Shown here in pieces: positions 40,547-49,607 of a DNA stretch of 64,000 nt. The notes beneath the pieces were generated by a model. The model did not search any database and was not told the DNA's origin. It saw nothing but the letters and a program-made list of their open reading frames with translations. The first letter of the stretch is position 1; every line of letters starts with the position of its first letter. The DNA is from Photobacterium frigidiphilum (lineage in GTDB: Bacteria > Pseudomonadota > Gammaproteobacteria > Enterobacterales > Vibrionaceae), in NCBI RefSeq assembly GCF_003025615.1, contig NZ_PYMJ01000005.1, forward strand, positions 124,001-188,000, given 5' to 3'. The translations under genes were made by a program, and so were the position numbers.

Positions 40547-40894
40547 ATGCCTAATTTGGTCATGGAGTATTCTGACCCAGTAGCAGAGCGTGTGAATATT
40601 AGAGACTTACTGGAAGATCTCCATCAAGCTTTATTAGAGAGTGGTTTGTTTGAACCTGAATCGGTTAAATCCCGTTCTTACCCTTGCCATAATTGGTTCG
40701 TTGGCGAAGATGGTGATCGTAAAACGTTTATTCATCTCAATCTGAGTTTACTGTCAGGGCGAACACCTGAGAAAAAACGTGAATTATCGCGAAGCCTATT
40801 AAGTGTATTAGAGTCACATGCTTGCGAAATTAATAGTTTAACAGTCGATGTGCGCGATATGGATGTCGATAGTTTTCTAAAGGTTAGTTTCTAA
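40547..40894 (+). CDS. 5-carboxymethyl-2-hydroxymuconate isomerase family protein
   Basis: 115 residues. MPNLVMEYS keeps the Pro-2 general base of the tautomerase superfamily; SRSYPCHNWFVGEDG and FIHLNLSLLSGRTPEKKRE are the CHMI (HpaF-like) family blocks. No other homoprotocatechuate genes are nearby, so the natural substrate is probably different. A ggagg ribosome site precedes it. Its end overlaps the next gene's end by 4 bp, convergently. Confidence 0.88.
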   Translation: MPNLVMEYSDPVAERVNIRDLLEDLHQALLESGLFEPESVKSRSYPCHNWFVGEDGDRKTFIHLNLSLLSGRTPEKKRELSRSLLSVLESHACEINSLTVDVRDMDVDSFLKVSF

Positions 40895-41217
40895 CTCTCA
40901 GATTGATGGGCTGGGCGTGTAAACGCTTTTACTTCTGCAGTATGTTCAGTTAAAGCTTGTGGGTCATTTAACGCTAGGGCAAAGCGCTTTAGTTGTTGTT
41001 GTAACTCTGCCATTAAAAGAATATTGATGTGGTTCGGGTTTTTACCACGTGCGATAACGTGGTTAATGTGGTTCATTTGCGCACGTAAGCGAGGCTGCAT
41101 TGATTGGCTAGATTGTTCGATAATCTCTTCACTCATGCTTTGTCGCAAGGCTTCAAGTTCATGCGGTGCGTTCTCTGCCATGGCTTTTAATTCGTCAAAA
41201 GATGGTAATGTTTGCAT
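40891..41217 (-). CDS. DUF3135 family protein
   Basis: 108 residues from the ATG at 41217, which has an agaggg site 7 bp upstream; an earlier ATG at 41241 has none. Starts MQTLPSFDELKAMAENAP and is helical and hydrophilic without motifs. DUF3135 proteins are small, of unknown role, and common in Vibrionaceae. The family name rests on the start pattern. Confidence 0.7.
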   Translation of the reverse strand: MQTLPSFDELKAMAENAPHELEALRQSMSEEIIEQSSQSMQPRLRAQMNHINHVIARGKNPNHINILLMAELQQQLKRFALALNDPQALTEHTAEVKAFTRPAHQSES

Positions 41218-41403
41218 TGCAACGCCCTCTATCTGTGCCATCTTTTTATGACCTCGCTTTAATCAGCAGGGTAATAAAAAGAGTGAAGTGATTTAGATAA
41301 GCGTAGTCAGTCTAGTAAACCCTAGACTGACTTGTTTTTGAGACATTAGGTGAGACAGTGGCGAGATAAAAAACGATTTATCATCAATAAGTGACAGGTA
41401 CTA

Positions 41404-42162
41404 CTACCAATAATGCTCCATGGTAATTTGTCCTGGTTTACGGCGTAGGTTTTTCTCAAACCCTTTGGCTTCAAGGGCCGCTTTCGTATCTTTGACCATT
41501 TCAGGATTGCCACACAACATGATTTGGCTTGTAGTCGGGTTCAGAGGTAGGCCGACATGGCGCTCTAACATCCCATCAGCAATGGCTTGAGGTATGCGCC
41601 CCGGCAAACTGAGCATTGCGGGTTCTCGACTGACAAAAGGTTGCACGATGAACTGATCGGGATGCCTTTCTTTTAGTGTGTTTATTTCAGCTTGATAGCT
41701 AAGATCAGACGCAAAGCGCACGGCATGGATAAGCACGACTTTACGGTAGCGTTTCCAAACGCTATTCGCGCTGGTATCTGAATTTAATAAGATAGAAAGA
41801 TAAGGACCAATTGCCGTACCTGTGGCAAGCATCCACAAATGCTCACTCTCGGGTACTTCATTTAGAGTGAAATAGCCATTTGCACGAGCAGATACATATA
41901 CCGTATCGCCTGCTTGTAGGGCGTGAAGGCGAGGCGAAAGCAAGCCATCAGCCACACGGGTGGCATATATTTCAACAAGGGCTTCACTGGGAGGATTAAC
42001 GAAGGAGTAGGCTCGCTGGATCATTTTACCGTCAATTTCTAAACCGAGTTTGGTAAATTGTCCTGCTTTAAATGGTTCAATATTAGCGCGTAAAGTTAAA
42101 CTAAAAAGGTCATTGTTCCAGTGACGATTAGTAACAACTTCCGCAGGAATCCAGTCAGCCAT
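41404..42162 (-). CDS. fpr: Ferredoxin/flavodoxin-NADP reductase
   Basis: 252 residues. FAD site RAYSFVNPP near 50-58, NADP site MLATGTAIGPYLSIL near 111-125, CGNPEM near 211, and C-terminal MEHYW, the aromatic end typical of bacterial FPR. Supplies electrons to flavodoxin and ferredoxin. It lies 17 bp after the SufR-like regulator and is probably cotranscribed; in E. coli fpr is a SoxRS target. Confidence 0.95.
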   Translation of the reverse strand: MADWIPAEVVTNRHWNNDLFSLTLRANIEPFKAGQFTKLGLEIDGKMIQRAYSFVNPPSEALVEIYATRVADGLLSPRLHALQAGDTVYVSARANGYFTLNEVPESEHLWMLATGTAIGPYLSILLNSDTSANSVWKRYRKVVLIHAVRFASDLSYQAEINTLKERHPDQFIVQPFVSREPAMLSLPGRIPQAIADGMLERHVGLPLNPTTSQIMLCGNPEMVKDTKAALEAKGFEKNLRRKPGQITMEHYW

Positions 42163-42179
42163 AATTTTCTCCCAATTCT

Positions 42180-42800
42180 TTATTCAGAATTATGTATTCG
42201 ATAAGCGCAACGCCTCTCTCCGGCAATAATGTGTTCGTGTCTTTCTATGGAGCAATTGTTCCCTAAAAGGCGTCTGAATACAGAAAGCTCAGACTTACAT
42301 AATGAAGGGCAGCGTTTTGCAGCATGACAAATTGGACAGTGATTTTCTAATAATATGAATTCATCACCATTTTGCTGCAACTCAGCCATATAGCCTTCTT
42401 GTTCCCTCAGTGTAGTCAGTATTTCCAATTTTTCTTTTAAAGTTGAGCTATTTGCCATCGCGTATTGGTATTGTTCAAAGGTTTGATTCTCTCGTCGTTC
42501 GATGATTTGATTTAAACCAACGCTGCCAAAAATGTCTTCGACAGAATCAAGCATTTGAATAATGAGATCGCCATGACGATCGGCAAAGCGACTATGTGCT
42601 TGAGGCGTTAAACTCCAATGTCGCGTTGGTCTGCCTACTTTGACTTTCACATCATGAAAATCCACTAACCCTTCATCTTCAAGCCCTTGCAGGTGTTGAC
42701 GTACCCCCATGGTGGTGAGGCTAAATTCTTGTGACAATATTTTTGCTGTCACAGGGCCTTTACGCTTCATGTGGTAAAGAATTTTATCGATGGTTTTCAT
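42180..42800 (-). CDS. SufR-like iron-sulfur transcriptional regulator
   Basis: 206 residues. An N-terminal winged helix (KGPVTAKILSQEFSLTTMG, then RQHLQGLEDEGLVD) followed by GRPTRHWSLT, and a C-terminal cysteine region CPICHAAKRCPSLC near 155-168 with two more Cys (NNC, RRC) toward the end. This is the COG2345/SufR layout in which three or more Cys hold a cluster. It precedes fpr, so regulation by redox or iron is likely. A 9-bp inverted repeat stands upstream. Confidence 0.82.
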   Translation of the reverse strand: MKTIDKILYHMKRKGPVTAKILSQEFSLTTMGVRQHLQGLEDEGLVDFHDVKVKVGRPTRHWSLTPQAHSRFADRHGDLIIQMLDSVEDIFGSVGLNQIIERRENQTFEQYQYAMANSSTLKEKLEILTTLREQEGYMAELQQNGDEFILLENHCPICHAAKRCPSLCKSELSVFRRLLGNNCSIERHEHIIAGERRCAYRIHNSE

Positions 42801-42829
42801 AACGGCCTGCTTCTTCCTTAGTTATGACT

Positions 42830-42873
42830 ATTATGTAACTAGCCAAGTATATAAAGCAACGACTTTACATAAT
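42830..42873. promoter_or_regulatory. Inverted repeat upstream of the SufR-like gene
   Basis: attatgtaa at 42830-42838 and ttacataat at 42865-42873, perfect 9-bp arms separated by 26 bp. It is 30 bp before the start codon; candidate operator for the regulator-fpr pair. Confidence 0.5.
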
Positions 42874-42957
42874 AAGAATAGAGCAGTTCAGCATTAATTG
42901 CTGATAGATAGAAATATTGTATGGAAATATTAAAGGGGTAGGCGTGTTTAGTAGGAT

Positions 42958-42987
42958 AAAAAAAGACGTACAGAAGTACGTCTTTTT
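42958..42987. terminator. Terminator after glpX
   Basis: aaaaagacgta / tacgtcttttt with a short loop; on the minus strand it follows glpX. Confidence 0.88.
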
Positions 42988-43014
42988 ATTGGAATCTATT
43001 AAAGCGAGTTCAAT

Positions 43015-44022
43015 TTAAACGATATGGTTTTTGATTGATTCGTCTTTACGGTCAAGGTAGTGCGTTGACTTAATACGGCGAATGGTACGGCACTTACCAC
43101 GAATCAATAGTGTTTCAGTGGTCGCGATATTACCTTTACGGGTAATGCCTTCAAGTAGATCACCTTTCGTGATACCGGTACCGGCAAAAATAACATTGTC
43201 GCTTTTCGCCATGTCTTCCATGCGTAATAACACGTTAGTTTCGATACCCATTTCTTTACAGCGGTCAATTTCGGTTTGACCTAGGCGACGGTTATTTTCG
43301 TTATCTTCTTTTACTTCATGGCGAGGTAGAAGACGAGCGTGCATATCACCGCCAAGAGCACGAATTGCAGCGGCTGATACCACACCTTCTGGTGCGCCAC
43401 CGATGCAGTACATTACGTCTACTTCGCTGTCTGGCATACAGGTTAAGATAGATGCCGCTACATCGCCGTCAGGGAATGCAAAGACACGTACGCCCATAGT
43501 TTGCATTTCTGCAATAACACCATCATGGCGCGGTTTTGCCAATGTTGTAACGACTAGGCTATCCAGTGTTTTACCAAGTGCTTTTGCAATGTTTTCGAGG
43601 TTTGTTGCGAGTGGTAGATCTAGGTTGATGCAACCTTTCGCTTCCGGGCCAACAACCAATTTTTCCATGTACATATCTGGGGCTTTCAGGAACGAGCCTT
43701 TTTCACCAGCAGCCAGAACAGCAAGGGCATTGTTTTGTCCCATTGCTGTCATGCGCGTTCCTTCGATTGGGTCAACGGCAATATCAACGGCATCGCCACC
43801 TAGACCGACTTTTTCACCGATGAAAAGCATAGGTGCTTCATCGATCTCGCCTTCACCAATAACAATTTCACCTTCAATTTCAGTTTGATTAAGAAGGGTA
43901 CGCATCACCTCTACAGCTGCATTATCGGCTGCAATTTTGTCACCACGGCCAAGCCATTTGTAGCCAGCAAGTGCTGCGCCTTCAGTTACACGAGAAAATG
44001 CCATTGCTAAATCGCGTTTCAT
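43015..44022 (-). CDS. glpX: Class II fructose-1,6-bisphosphatase
   Basis: 335 residues from MKRDLAMAFSRVTEGAALAG (44022); an earlier ATG at 44088 is not conserved. Mg-dependent phosphatase of gluconeogenesis: catalytic block IAVDPIEGTRMTAMGQNNA near 83-101, then DGDVAASILTC. It follows glpK, as the third gene of the glpFKX set, though a terminator lies between. Confidence 0.96.
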   Translation of the reverse strand: MKRDLAMAFSRVTEGAALAGYKWLGRGDKIAADNAAVEVMRTLLNQTEIEGEIVIGEGEIDEAPMLFIGEKVGLGGDAVDIAVDPIEGTRMTAMGQNNALAVLAAGEKGSFLKAPDMYMEKLVVGPEAKGCINLDLPLATNLENIAKALGKTLDSLVVTTLAKPRHDGVIAEMQTMGVRVFAFPDGDVAASILTCMPDSEVDVMYCIGGAPEGVVSAAAIRALGGDMHARLLPRHEVKEDNENNRRLGQTEIDRCKEMGIETNVLLRMEDMAKSDNVIFAGTGITKGDLLEGITRKGNIATTETLLIRGKCRTIRRIKSTHYLDRKDESIKNHIV

Positions 44023-44212
44023 GGTTACTCCAGAAATAGAAATCAGTGAGTTAATGTATGGGTGTTCAACTGGCGCGGATTTTATCATAGCTCGCAGTGA
44101 AACGTTTGCGTTTATTCAAAAACAGCAAAATCATCGTATTTTTAGCCCAAAAGGCAAGAATAAAGAATATTGATGTAAAGAATAAAATGGGGATGTTAAA
44201 AATTAGGCAATA

Positions 44213-44238
44213 AAAAGGTCTGCAATTTGCAGACCTTT
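44213..44238 (-). terminator. glpK terminator
   Basis: aaaggtctgcaa / ttgcagacctttt on the minus strand followed by T residues, 34 bp after glpK. Confidence 0.85.
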
Positions 44239-44271
44239 ATTAACGAGACTTTTAAAGATTAATCAGCGTGA

Positions 44272-45798
44272 TTATTCGTCGTCTTCGTCTTCTTCATCGA
44301 TAGCCCAACCTTTCGCGCATTCTACTGCACGCTGCCAGCCGCGGTAGCGACGGTCACGCTTCTTATCATTCGCGCAAGGGATGAATTGACGATCAAGCTT
44401 TGCTTTATCTTGAAGTTCATCAATGCTGTCCCAGAACCCGATAGCTAAACCAGCAAGGTAAGCAGCACCCAATGCTGTTACTTCTGTTACGACAGGACGG
44501 AATACTTGCGTATCCAATACATCTGATTGGAATTGCATTAAGAAGTTATTGGCTACTGCACCACCATCAACGCGCAATGTCGCAAGCTTGATCCCAGAAT
44601 CTGCTTGCATTGCATCAAGAACATCACGGGTTTGGTAAGCCACACTTTCAAGTGTTGCACGGATGATGTGGTTAGAATTAACACCACGGGTTAAACCAAC
44701 GATGGCACCACGCGCATACGGGTCCCAATATGGGGCACCAAGGCCAGTAAAGGCAGGCACAACGTAGACGCCATTTGAACTGCCCACTTTCTCTGCAAAG
44801 TATTCTGAATCTTTTGCATCACCCAGTAATTTCACTTCATCACGAAGCCACTGAATAGATGCACCACCCATGAAGACCGCCCCTTCCAGTGCATAAGCAA
44901 CTTCACCTTTAGGACCACAAGCAAGTGTTGTTAAAAGGCCATTTTGAGACGTGACTTTTTCTTTACCTGTGTTCATCAGTAAGAAACAGCCTGTACCATA
45001 GGTGTTCTTCGCTTGACCAGCTTCCACACACATCTGACCGAAGAGTGCAGCCTGCTGATCACCAGCAATACCACAAATAGGGATACGTGTGCCGCCTTTA
45101 CCACCAATGTTGGTTTTACCGTAAACTTCTGATGACGCTTTTACTTCTGCCATCATAGATAGTGGAATATCCAGCGCTTTAAGTAATTTCTCGTCCCACT
45201 GCAGTGTATTAATATTAAATAGCATGGTACGTGATGCGTTAGTGTAATCAGTAACGAATGTACGTCCCTGAGTCATCTTCCAGATTAGCCAGGTATCAAC
45301 AGTACCGAATAATAGGTTGCCAGCTTCAGCTTCTTCACGAGCACCTTCAACATTGTCGAGAATCCACTTAACCTTGGTACCAGAGAAGTACGGGTCAACC
45401 ACAAGGCCGGTGTTTTCACGGATGTATTCTTCTAAGCCTTGCGCTTTTAATTCTTCACAAATGCTAGCGGTACGACGACATTGCCAAACAATCGCATTAT
45501 AAACGGGCTTACCAGTGTTCTTATTCCAAACAATGGTAGTTTCACGTTGGTTGGTAATACCAATACCCGCAATTTCGTCAGATCGGATGCCTGCTTTAGC
45601 CAATACTTCTACTAATGTTGAACTTTGAGTCGCGTAAATCTCTAGTGGATCATGCTCTACCCAACCCGCTTTCGGGTAAATTTGAGTAAACTCGCGTTGT
45701 GACGAACAAATGATATTCGCATCGTGATCCAGTATGACGGCACGAGAACTGGTTGTACCTTGATCAAGTGCAACAATATATTTTTGCTCAGTAGTCAT
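44272..45798 (-). CDS. glpK: Glycerol kinase
   Basis: 508 residues. FGGY kinase that traps glycerol as glycerol 3-phosphate. [14 protein letters not shown] at the start, [21 protein letters not shown] and the second signature [20 protein letters not shown] near 352-371. It ends with an acidic run (DEEDEDDE) not usual in E. coli GlpK (502 residues). Follows glpF by 41 bp. Confidence 0.97.
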   Translation of the reverse strand: MTTEQKYIVALDQGTTSSRAVILDHDANIICSSQREFTQIYPKAGWVEHDPLEIYATQSSTLVEVLAKAGIRSDEIAGIGITNQRETTIVWNKNTGKPVYNAIVWQCRRTASICEELKAQGLEEYIRENTGLVVDPYFSGTKVKWILDNVEGAREEAEAGNLLFGTVDTWLIWKMTQGRTFVTDYTNASRTMLFNINTLQWDEKLLKALDIPLSMMAEVKASSEVYGKTNIGGKGGTRIPICGIAGDQQAALFGQMCVEAGQAKNTYGTGCFLLMNTGKEKVTSQNGLLTTLACGPKGEVAYALEGAVFMGGASIQWLRDEVKLLGDAKDSEYFAEKVGSSNGVYVVPAFTGLGAPYWDPYARGAIVGLTRGVNSNHIIRATLESVAYQTRDVLDAMQADSGIKLATLRVDGGAVANNFLMQFQSDVLDTQVFRPVVTEVTALGAAYLAGLAIGFWDSIDELQDKAKLDRQFIPCANDKKRDRRYRGWQRAVECAKGWAIDEEDEDDE

Positions 45799-45839
45799 GA
45801 TGAATGTCCTTTAGTTCTAATTATAGGGTAGAGAAGTAA

Positions 45840-46694
45840 TTAAGCTTTTGCCGTATCTTGCTCGTCAGTACCTTCGCACTGGTTTGGAATTGTACATTTG
45901 TTGCCTGGTAGGTAAAGTGCGATAGCTTTAGGGTATAGCCATCCGCCAAATGCAGCACCGCAGATAGGCGCTAAAAGTGGCACAATCATGTAAGGAATAT
46001 CTTTACCACCAGTCAGAGCCATATCGCCCCATCCAGCTAAGAAAGCGAAGAATTTAGGACCGAAATCACGTGCTGGATTCATTGCGAAACCCGTTAGTGG
46101 ACCTAAAGAACCACCAATAACGGCAATTAAAATACCGATTAAAAGAGGACCCATAGCACCACGTGGAGCACCATTTTTTTCGTCGCCAATCGCTAGAATT
46201 GCAAACATTAGTACTGCTGTAATAACAAATTCAACTGCAAAGGCACCACCAAAAGAAAGTGCAGGGTGAGGGTAGGTAGAGAAGATACCTGCAGTGGCAA
46301 GGCTAGCTTCAGAGCCTCGTACAATTTGTTGAGCTGCTTCATAGTCAGTAAATAGGTTGGCGTATAAAGCGTAAATTAATGCCGCTGAACAAAATGCACC
46401 GAGCATTTGAGCGACAATATAAGGGGCAACTTTGCGTTTATCAAAGCCGTGGAATAAGGCTAAGGCAATCGTTACTGCAGGGTTTATGTGTGCACCAGAG
46501 ACACCAGCGGTACAATAAATTGCAATCGCCACACCTAAGCCCCACATGATACTTATTTCCCACTGACCAAATTCAGCGCCAGTCAGTACGAGTGCAGCTA
46601 CACAGCCCACACCAAAAAAAATCAGTAATCCGGTACCTATAAACTCAGCAATACACTCGCCAAGTAACGTGTGTTGTTTCGAGTTAGTCATCAT
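45840..46694 (-). CDS. glpF: Glycerol uptake facilitator
   Basis: 284 residues, six helices with the two half-helices of aquaglyceroporins: SGAHINPAVT (NPA near 71) and GFAMNPARDFGPK (near 207). The D after the second NPAR favours glycerol passage. Passive glycerol channel of the inner membrane, first gene before glpK. Either of two adjacent ATG codons could start it; an agagga site precedes. Confidence 0.96.
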   Translation of the reverse strand: MMTNSKQHTLLGECIAEFIGTGLLIFFGVGCVAALVLTGAEFGQWEISIMWGLGVAIAIYCTAGVSGAHINPAVTIALALFHGFDKRKVAPYIVAQMLGAFCSAALIYALYANLFTDYEAAQQIVRGSEASLATAGIFSTYPHPALSFGGAFAVEFVITAVLMFAILAIGDEKNGAPRGAMGPLLIGILIAVIGGSLGPLTGFAMNPARDFGPKFFAFLAGWGDMALTGGKDIPYMIVPLLAPICGAAFGGWLYPKAIALYLPGNKCTIPNQCEGTDEQDTAKA

Positions 46695-46746
46695 TCAGTC
46701 CTCTTGTTGATAATGGATATGTCGTAGGGGTATTTTTATATTTTTT

Positions 46747-46775
46747 ATTCGAGCGTCAATTTACATCACTCGAAT
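46747..46775. promoter_or_regulatory. GlpR-like inverted repeat in glpF promoter
   Basis: attcgag (46747-46753) and ctcgaat (46769-46775), perfect 7-bp arms containing ttcg/cgaa, the core of GlpR operator half-sites. Confidence 0.45.
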
Positions 46776-46801
46776 ATTATTAACATATCTTTGAGTTGAT
46801 A

Positions 46802-46817
46802 ATGTGCGTTCGAGCAT
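46802..46817. promoter_or_regulatory. Second GlpR-like operator
   Basis: atgtgcgttcgagcat: an imperfect palindrome resembling the ATGTTCG-N4-CGAACAT type half-site pair. Confidence 0.4.
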
Positions 46818-46842
46818 ATAATTTGTATAATTTCGCTCATAA

Positions 46843-46858
46843 AGGCAAGCGTTTGCTT
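46843..46858. promoter_or_regulatory. PurR-type operator upstream of glpF
   Basis: aggcaagcgtttgctt agrees with every fixed position of the E. coli PurR pattern ANGCAANCGNTTNCNT. It lies 149 bp before glpF. Another LacI-family regulator could be the true binder. Confidence 0.5.
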
Positions 46859-46947
46859 TTTTATGATTGAACGCACACATTAGAGATATATGACTCCAGT
46901 TTCATTCTGTGAAATGATAATTTTCAGTTAACATGCTGATATAAAGG

Positions 46948-47080
46948 AAAAACCCGACCGTAAGAGAGGTCGGGTGCGCCAAGGTGGCGAATTCTTGGAT
47001 AACTCCAAGAGAGATACGATCAAGATGAAAATTAGCATGTGAATGCTGCATGAAAATAGAGTTAGATCGCACTTTTAAGC
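46948..47080 (-). ncRNA. Candidate small RNA between zapB and glpF
   Basis: On the minus strand three hairpins follow one another: cttgg/ccaag (46994-47009), cgcca/tggcg (46977-46989) and accCGACC/ggtcgggt (46952-46975), the last followed by TTTTT, which makes a clear intrinsic terminator. No coding frame with a ribosome site leads to it, and glpF starts 250 bp further on. The 5' end is not fixed; a start near 47060-47080 is a guess. A glpF leader attenuator is the alternative. Confidence 0.45.
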
Positions 47081-47124
47081 ATTTACATTAATTTAACGTT
47101 GTTTTCTTTTAAGACCAAGAGGTT

Positions 47125-47148
47125 AGTTGATTTGCATGGCAATCAACT
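47125..47148. promoter_or_regulatory. Perfect 8-bp inverted repeat in glpF-zapB gap
   Basis: agttgatt and aatcaact flank 8 bases. It lies upstream of the small RNA candidate and could be an operator. The remaining part of this 900-bp gap holds another small hairpin (aagagc/gctctt, about 47407-47422, then T residues) and no recognisable gene. Confidence 0.4.
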
Positions 47149-47603
47149 TTCGTTTTGGTCCGATGAGTTCAAAATCCTGAAAATATGTCACTTCTGTTCT
47201 AGCGTGTTGATTTAATAGTTAGATTACCGATGACGCTGTCAAACAATACTGTGGCTAAGTGTGCTTATTAGGCATTAATCCAAGTTTATTGGGTAATCGT
47301 AAATAGGCATTACGTTCATAACCGAGTTATATTGCGTAGCGGGCAAAATAGTTGTCTTGTAAGATGTACTGGTCGCAAAGGCTAAAGTGGCGCGAAACCT
47401 TTTAAAATAAGAGCTCAGCTCTTTTTATTTGCAAAATTTTCAACAATACTGTGTGAAATTTATCCATTTACCGCTAACTGGTGGAATAGTGGATGCCAGA
47501 GAGCGGCTGCCTCGTTAGAATAGATTTATAAACGAATTTAACCATGCTCGTATTACTCCCTTAACGGTTTAAGAGAGATACGGGCTTATATCAGGTGAAC
47601 AAT

Positions 47604-47846
47604 ATGTCATTAGAAATGCTGGAAAAGCTAGAAGCCAAAGTACAAATGGCTGTTGATACAATTTCGTTGCTTCAGATGGAAATTGAAGAATTAAAAGAAA
47701 CAAACGAAAGTTTAACGGCTGAAGCAAATGAGTTACGCTCAAACCGTGAAACGCTTGCACAAGATAATGATAAATTACAAAATGATCATCAAGCGTGGCA
47801 AGAACGTGTTCGCACTTTGTTAGGCAAGATGGATCACGTAGAATAA
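47604..47846 (+). CDS. zapB: Cell division protein ZapB
   Basis: 80 residues from MSLEMLEKLEAKVQ; a GTG at 47595 would add three residues. One continuous coiled coil of heptads (IEELKETNESLTAEANELRS). Joins the FtsZ ring through ZapA. Terminator follows after 2 bp. Confidence 0.94.
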   Translation: MSLEMLEKLEAKVQMAVDTISLLQMEIEELKETNESLTAEANELRSNRETLAQDNDKLQNDHQAWQERVRTLLGKMDHVE

Positions 47847-47848
47847 AA

Positions 47849-47875
47849 AAAACAGAGCCGATGGCTCTGTTTCTT
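47849..47875. terminator. zapB terminator
   Basis: aaacagagcc / ggctctgttt with a 3-base loop (gat) and T-rich end. Confidence 0.88.
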
Positions 47876-47907
47876 TATTAGCACTGTGGGTTATTACACC
47901 AGTTCGA

Positions 47908-48393
47908 TTATTCGATATCGAGTGGTTCTGGCGACAGAATAACCCCTGTGTTGTCAGCGTAAATATGATCTTCTGGTAAAAACGTCACGCCACCAAAGTT
48001 TACGGCAATATCAACATCGCCTACACCTTGCTGATCCGCTCCTACAGGTATTGACGCTATCGCTTGAATACCAATCTCGAGTTCATCTAAGTCATCGACA
48101 TTGCGCACACTACCGTAGACGATTAAACCTTCCCACTCATTCTCTGTTGCCATCAGAGCAATGTCAGCATCAATGAGCGCTCGACGTAGTGAGCCGCCAC
48201 CATCAACAAGCAATACGCGACCGACACCGGGCTGCTGTAATACCGTTCGAAGTAACGCATTATCTTCGAAACATTTTACCGTAGTAATTTGTCCACCGAA
48301 GGAACTGCGACCACCATAAGAATTGAACATTGGCTCAATCACATCAACCTGATCCAGATAAATGTCACATAGTTCGGACGTGTTATATTCCAT
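47908..48393 (-). CDS. rraA: RNase E inhibitor RraA
   Basis: 161 residues as in E. coli. Trimer that binds RNase E and slows mRNA decay. Family blocks: [20 protein letters not shown] near the start, [27 protein letters not shown] and [14 protein letters not shown]. The DHGV-type catalytic sites of the aldolase relatives are not kept. Usual position between zapB and menA. Confidence 0.96.
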   Translation of the reverse strand: MEYNTSELCDIYLDQVDVIEPMFNSYGGRSSFGGQITTVKCFEDNALLRTVLQQPGVGRVLLVDGGGSLRRALIDADIALMATENEWEGLIVYGSVRNVDDLDELEIGIQAIASIPVGADQQGVGDVDIAVNFGGVTFLPEDHIYADNTGVILSPEPLDIE

Positions 48394-48538
48394 ACGCTAA
48401 CTTCTTCTCGTAGTAAAAGAAACGGGTGCTGTCATTTCAATACTTTCAGGTGCTTATCGATAAGCCCTATGCTCGAAAGTAATTCGCTTGTTGAAATTAT
48501 AACCAGCTCGTTAACCGATGCAACTGAGGTTAAACGTT

Positions 48539-49444
48539 TTAAGCCAGTATAACGCCTGCGGCAAATAACAAATTAGTCAGAAGTGCGCACTTCACCATGG
48601 TTGCCATCATAGGACGAAGCGCGGCTCCATCTGTTGATTGAAAAACCTGTTTCCCATGTTGAAATAACAAAGGCGCACTTAAAATAAATAACCAACCAAA
48701 CGGTGAGCGAAGTTCTAACCCTGCAAAGAGCGCAAGGCAAACAATACTGCCAGTCAGTAAAAATAGGTGATATTTACGCCCCCAATCAGGCCCCATGCGT
48801 ACTGCTAGCGTAAGCTTGCCACAGGCACGGTCATTATCAATGTCACGTAGGTTGTTAATATTTAACACCCCAACAGCAAGTAAACCACAGGCCGTTGCAG
48901 GCAACATGATGATAGAGTCAATTTGCCCAGCTTGCAGATAATAGGTTCCTGCTACGCCAAGCCAACCAAAGAATGTAAGTACTGATATATCGCCCAAACC
49001 ACGGTAGCCATAGGGCTTATTACCCACGGTGTAAGCGATGGAAGCAGCAATAGCCATTACACCTAATAGCATGAAGCCAAACATGTCTTTTAGGTTATTA
49101 CAGGCGAGAATAATGAGCGTTAAACCACTGGTAACTGTAAGTACAATATTCAATGCCATGGCTTTTTGCATTGCCCCTTTGGTGACTAATCCTGATTGGA
49201 TTGCACGTTGTGGGCCAATACGGTCATCATTATCGGTACCTTTTACCGCATCGCCATAATCATTGGCGAGGTTAGATAAAATTTGGAGTAAAAGTGCGGT
49301 TAGCAGAGCGAGCCCTGCAATTGAAGCAGAGAAACTTCCTTGCCATCCTGCCACTGCACTGCCGCATACAATTGATGCGATGGCCAATGGCAAGGTTTTA
49401 GGTCTTGCTGCATCGAGCCAAATTGCGAGTGAAGATGATTTCAT
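48539..49444 (-). CDS. menA: 1,4-dihydroxy-2-naphthoate octaprenyltransferase
   Basis: 301 residues with about nine membrane helices; UbiA-family prenyltransferase of menaquinone synthesis. First Asp-rich site NLANDYGDAVKGTDNDDRIG near 60-79; second NINNLRDIDNDRACGK near 194-209. Separated from rraA by 145 bp and from hslU by a terminator. Confidence 0.96.
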   Translation of the reverse strand: MKSSSLAIWLDAARPKTLPLAIASIVCGSAVAGWQGSFSASIAGLALLTALLLQILSNLANDYGDAVKGTDNDDRIGPQRAIQSGLVTKGAMQKAMALNIVLTVTSGLTLIILACNNLKDMFGFMLLGVMAIAASIAYTVGNKPYGYRGLGDISVLTFFGWLGVAGTYYLQAGQIDSIIMLPATACGLLAVGVLNINNLRDIDNDRACGKLTLAVRMGPDWGRKYHLFLLTGSIVCLALFAGLELRSPFGWLFILSAPLLFQHGKQVFQSTDGAALRPMMATMVKCALLTNLLFAAGVILA

Positions 49445-49536
49445 AATCAGTGTGCTTTAAAAAACCGTAGAAAGGGTATTATGGCGCAATTATAGCGAGG
49501 GGCAAATTTATCCGATCAATGTTTGTTTAAAAACAA

Positions 49537-49563
49537 AAAAACGGCGCCATATGGCACCGTTTA
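49537..49563 (-). terminator. hslVU terminator
   Basis: aaacggtgcc / ggcgccgtttt on the minus strand with following T residues, 45 bp after hslU. Confidence 0.85.
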
Positions 49564-49607
49564 ATGCTTTTACAGTAGGTTATCTTTCACCTGCTGCTAT
49601 TTTTCTA

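Noticed and set aside
47407-47422. Second small RNA terminator on the plus strand before zapB
   Set aside because: The stem is 6 bp with a 3-base loop and no convincing promoter or structure upstream.
47569-47760. Minus-strand frame opposite zapB
   Set aside because: Shadow of the zapB coiled-coil codons; no ribosome site.
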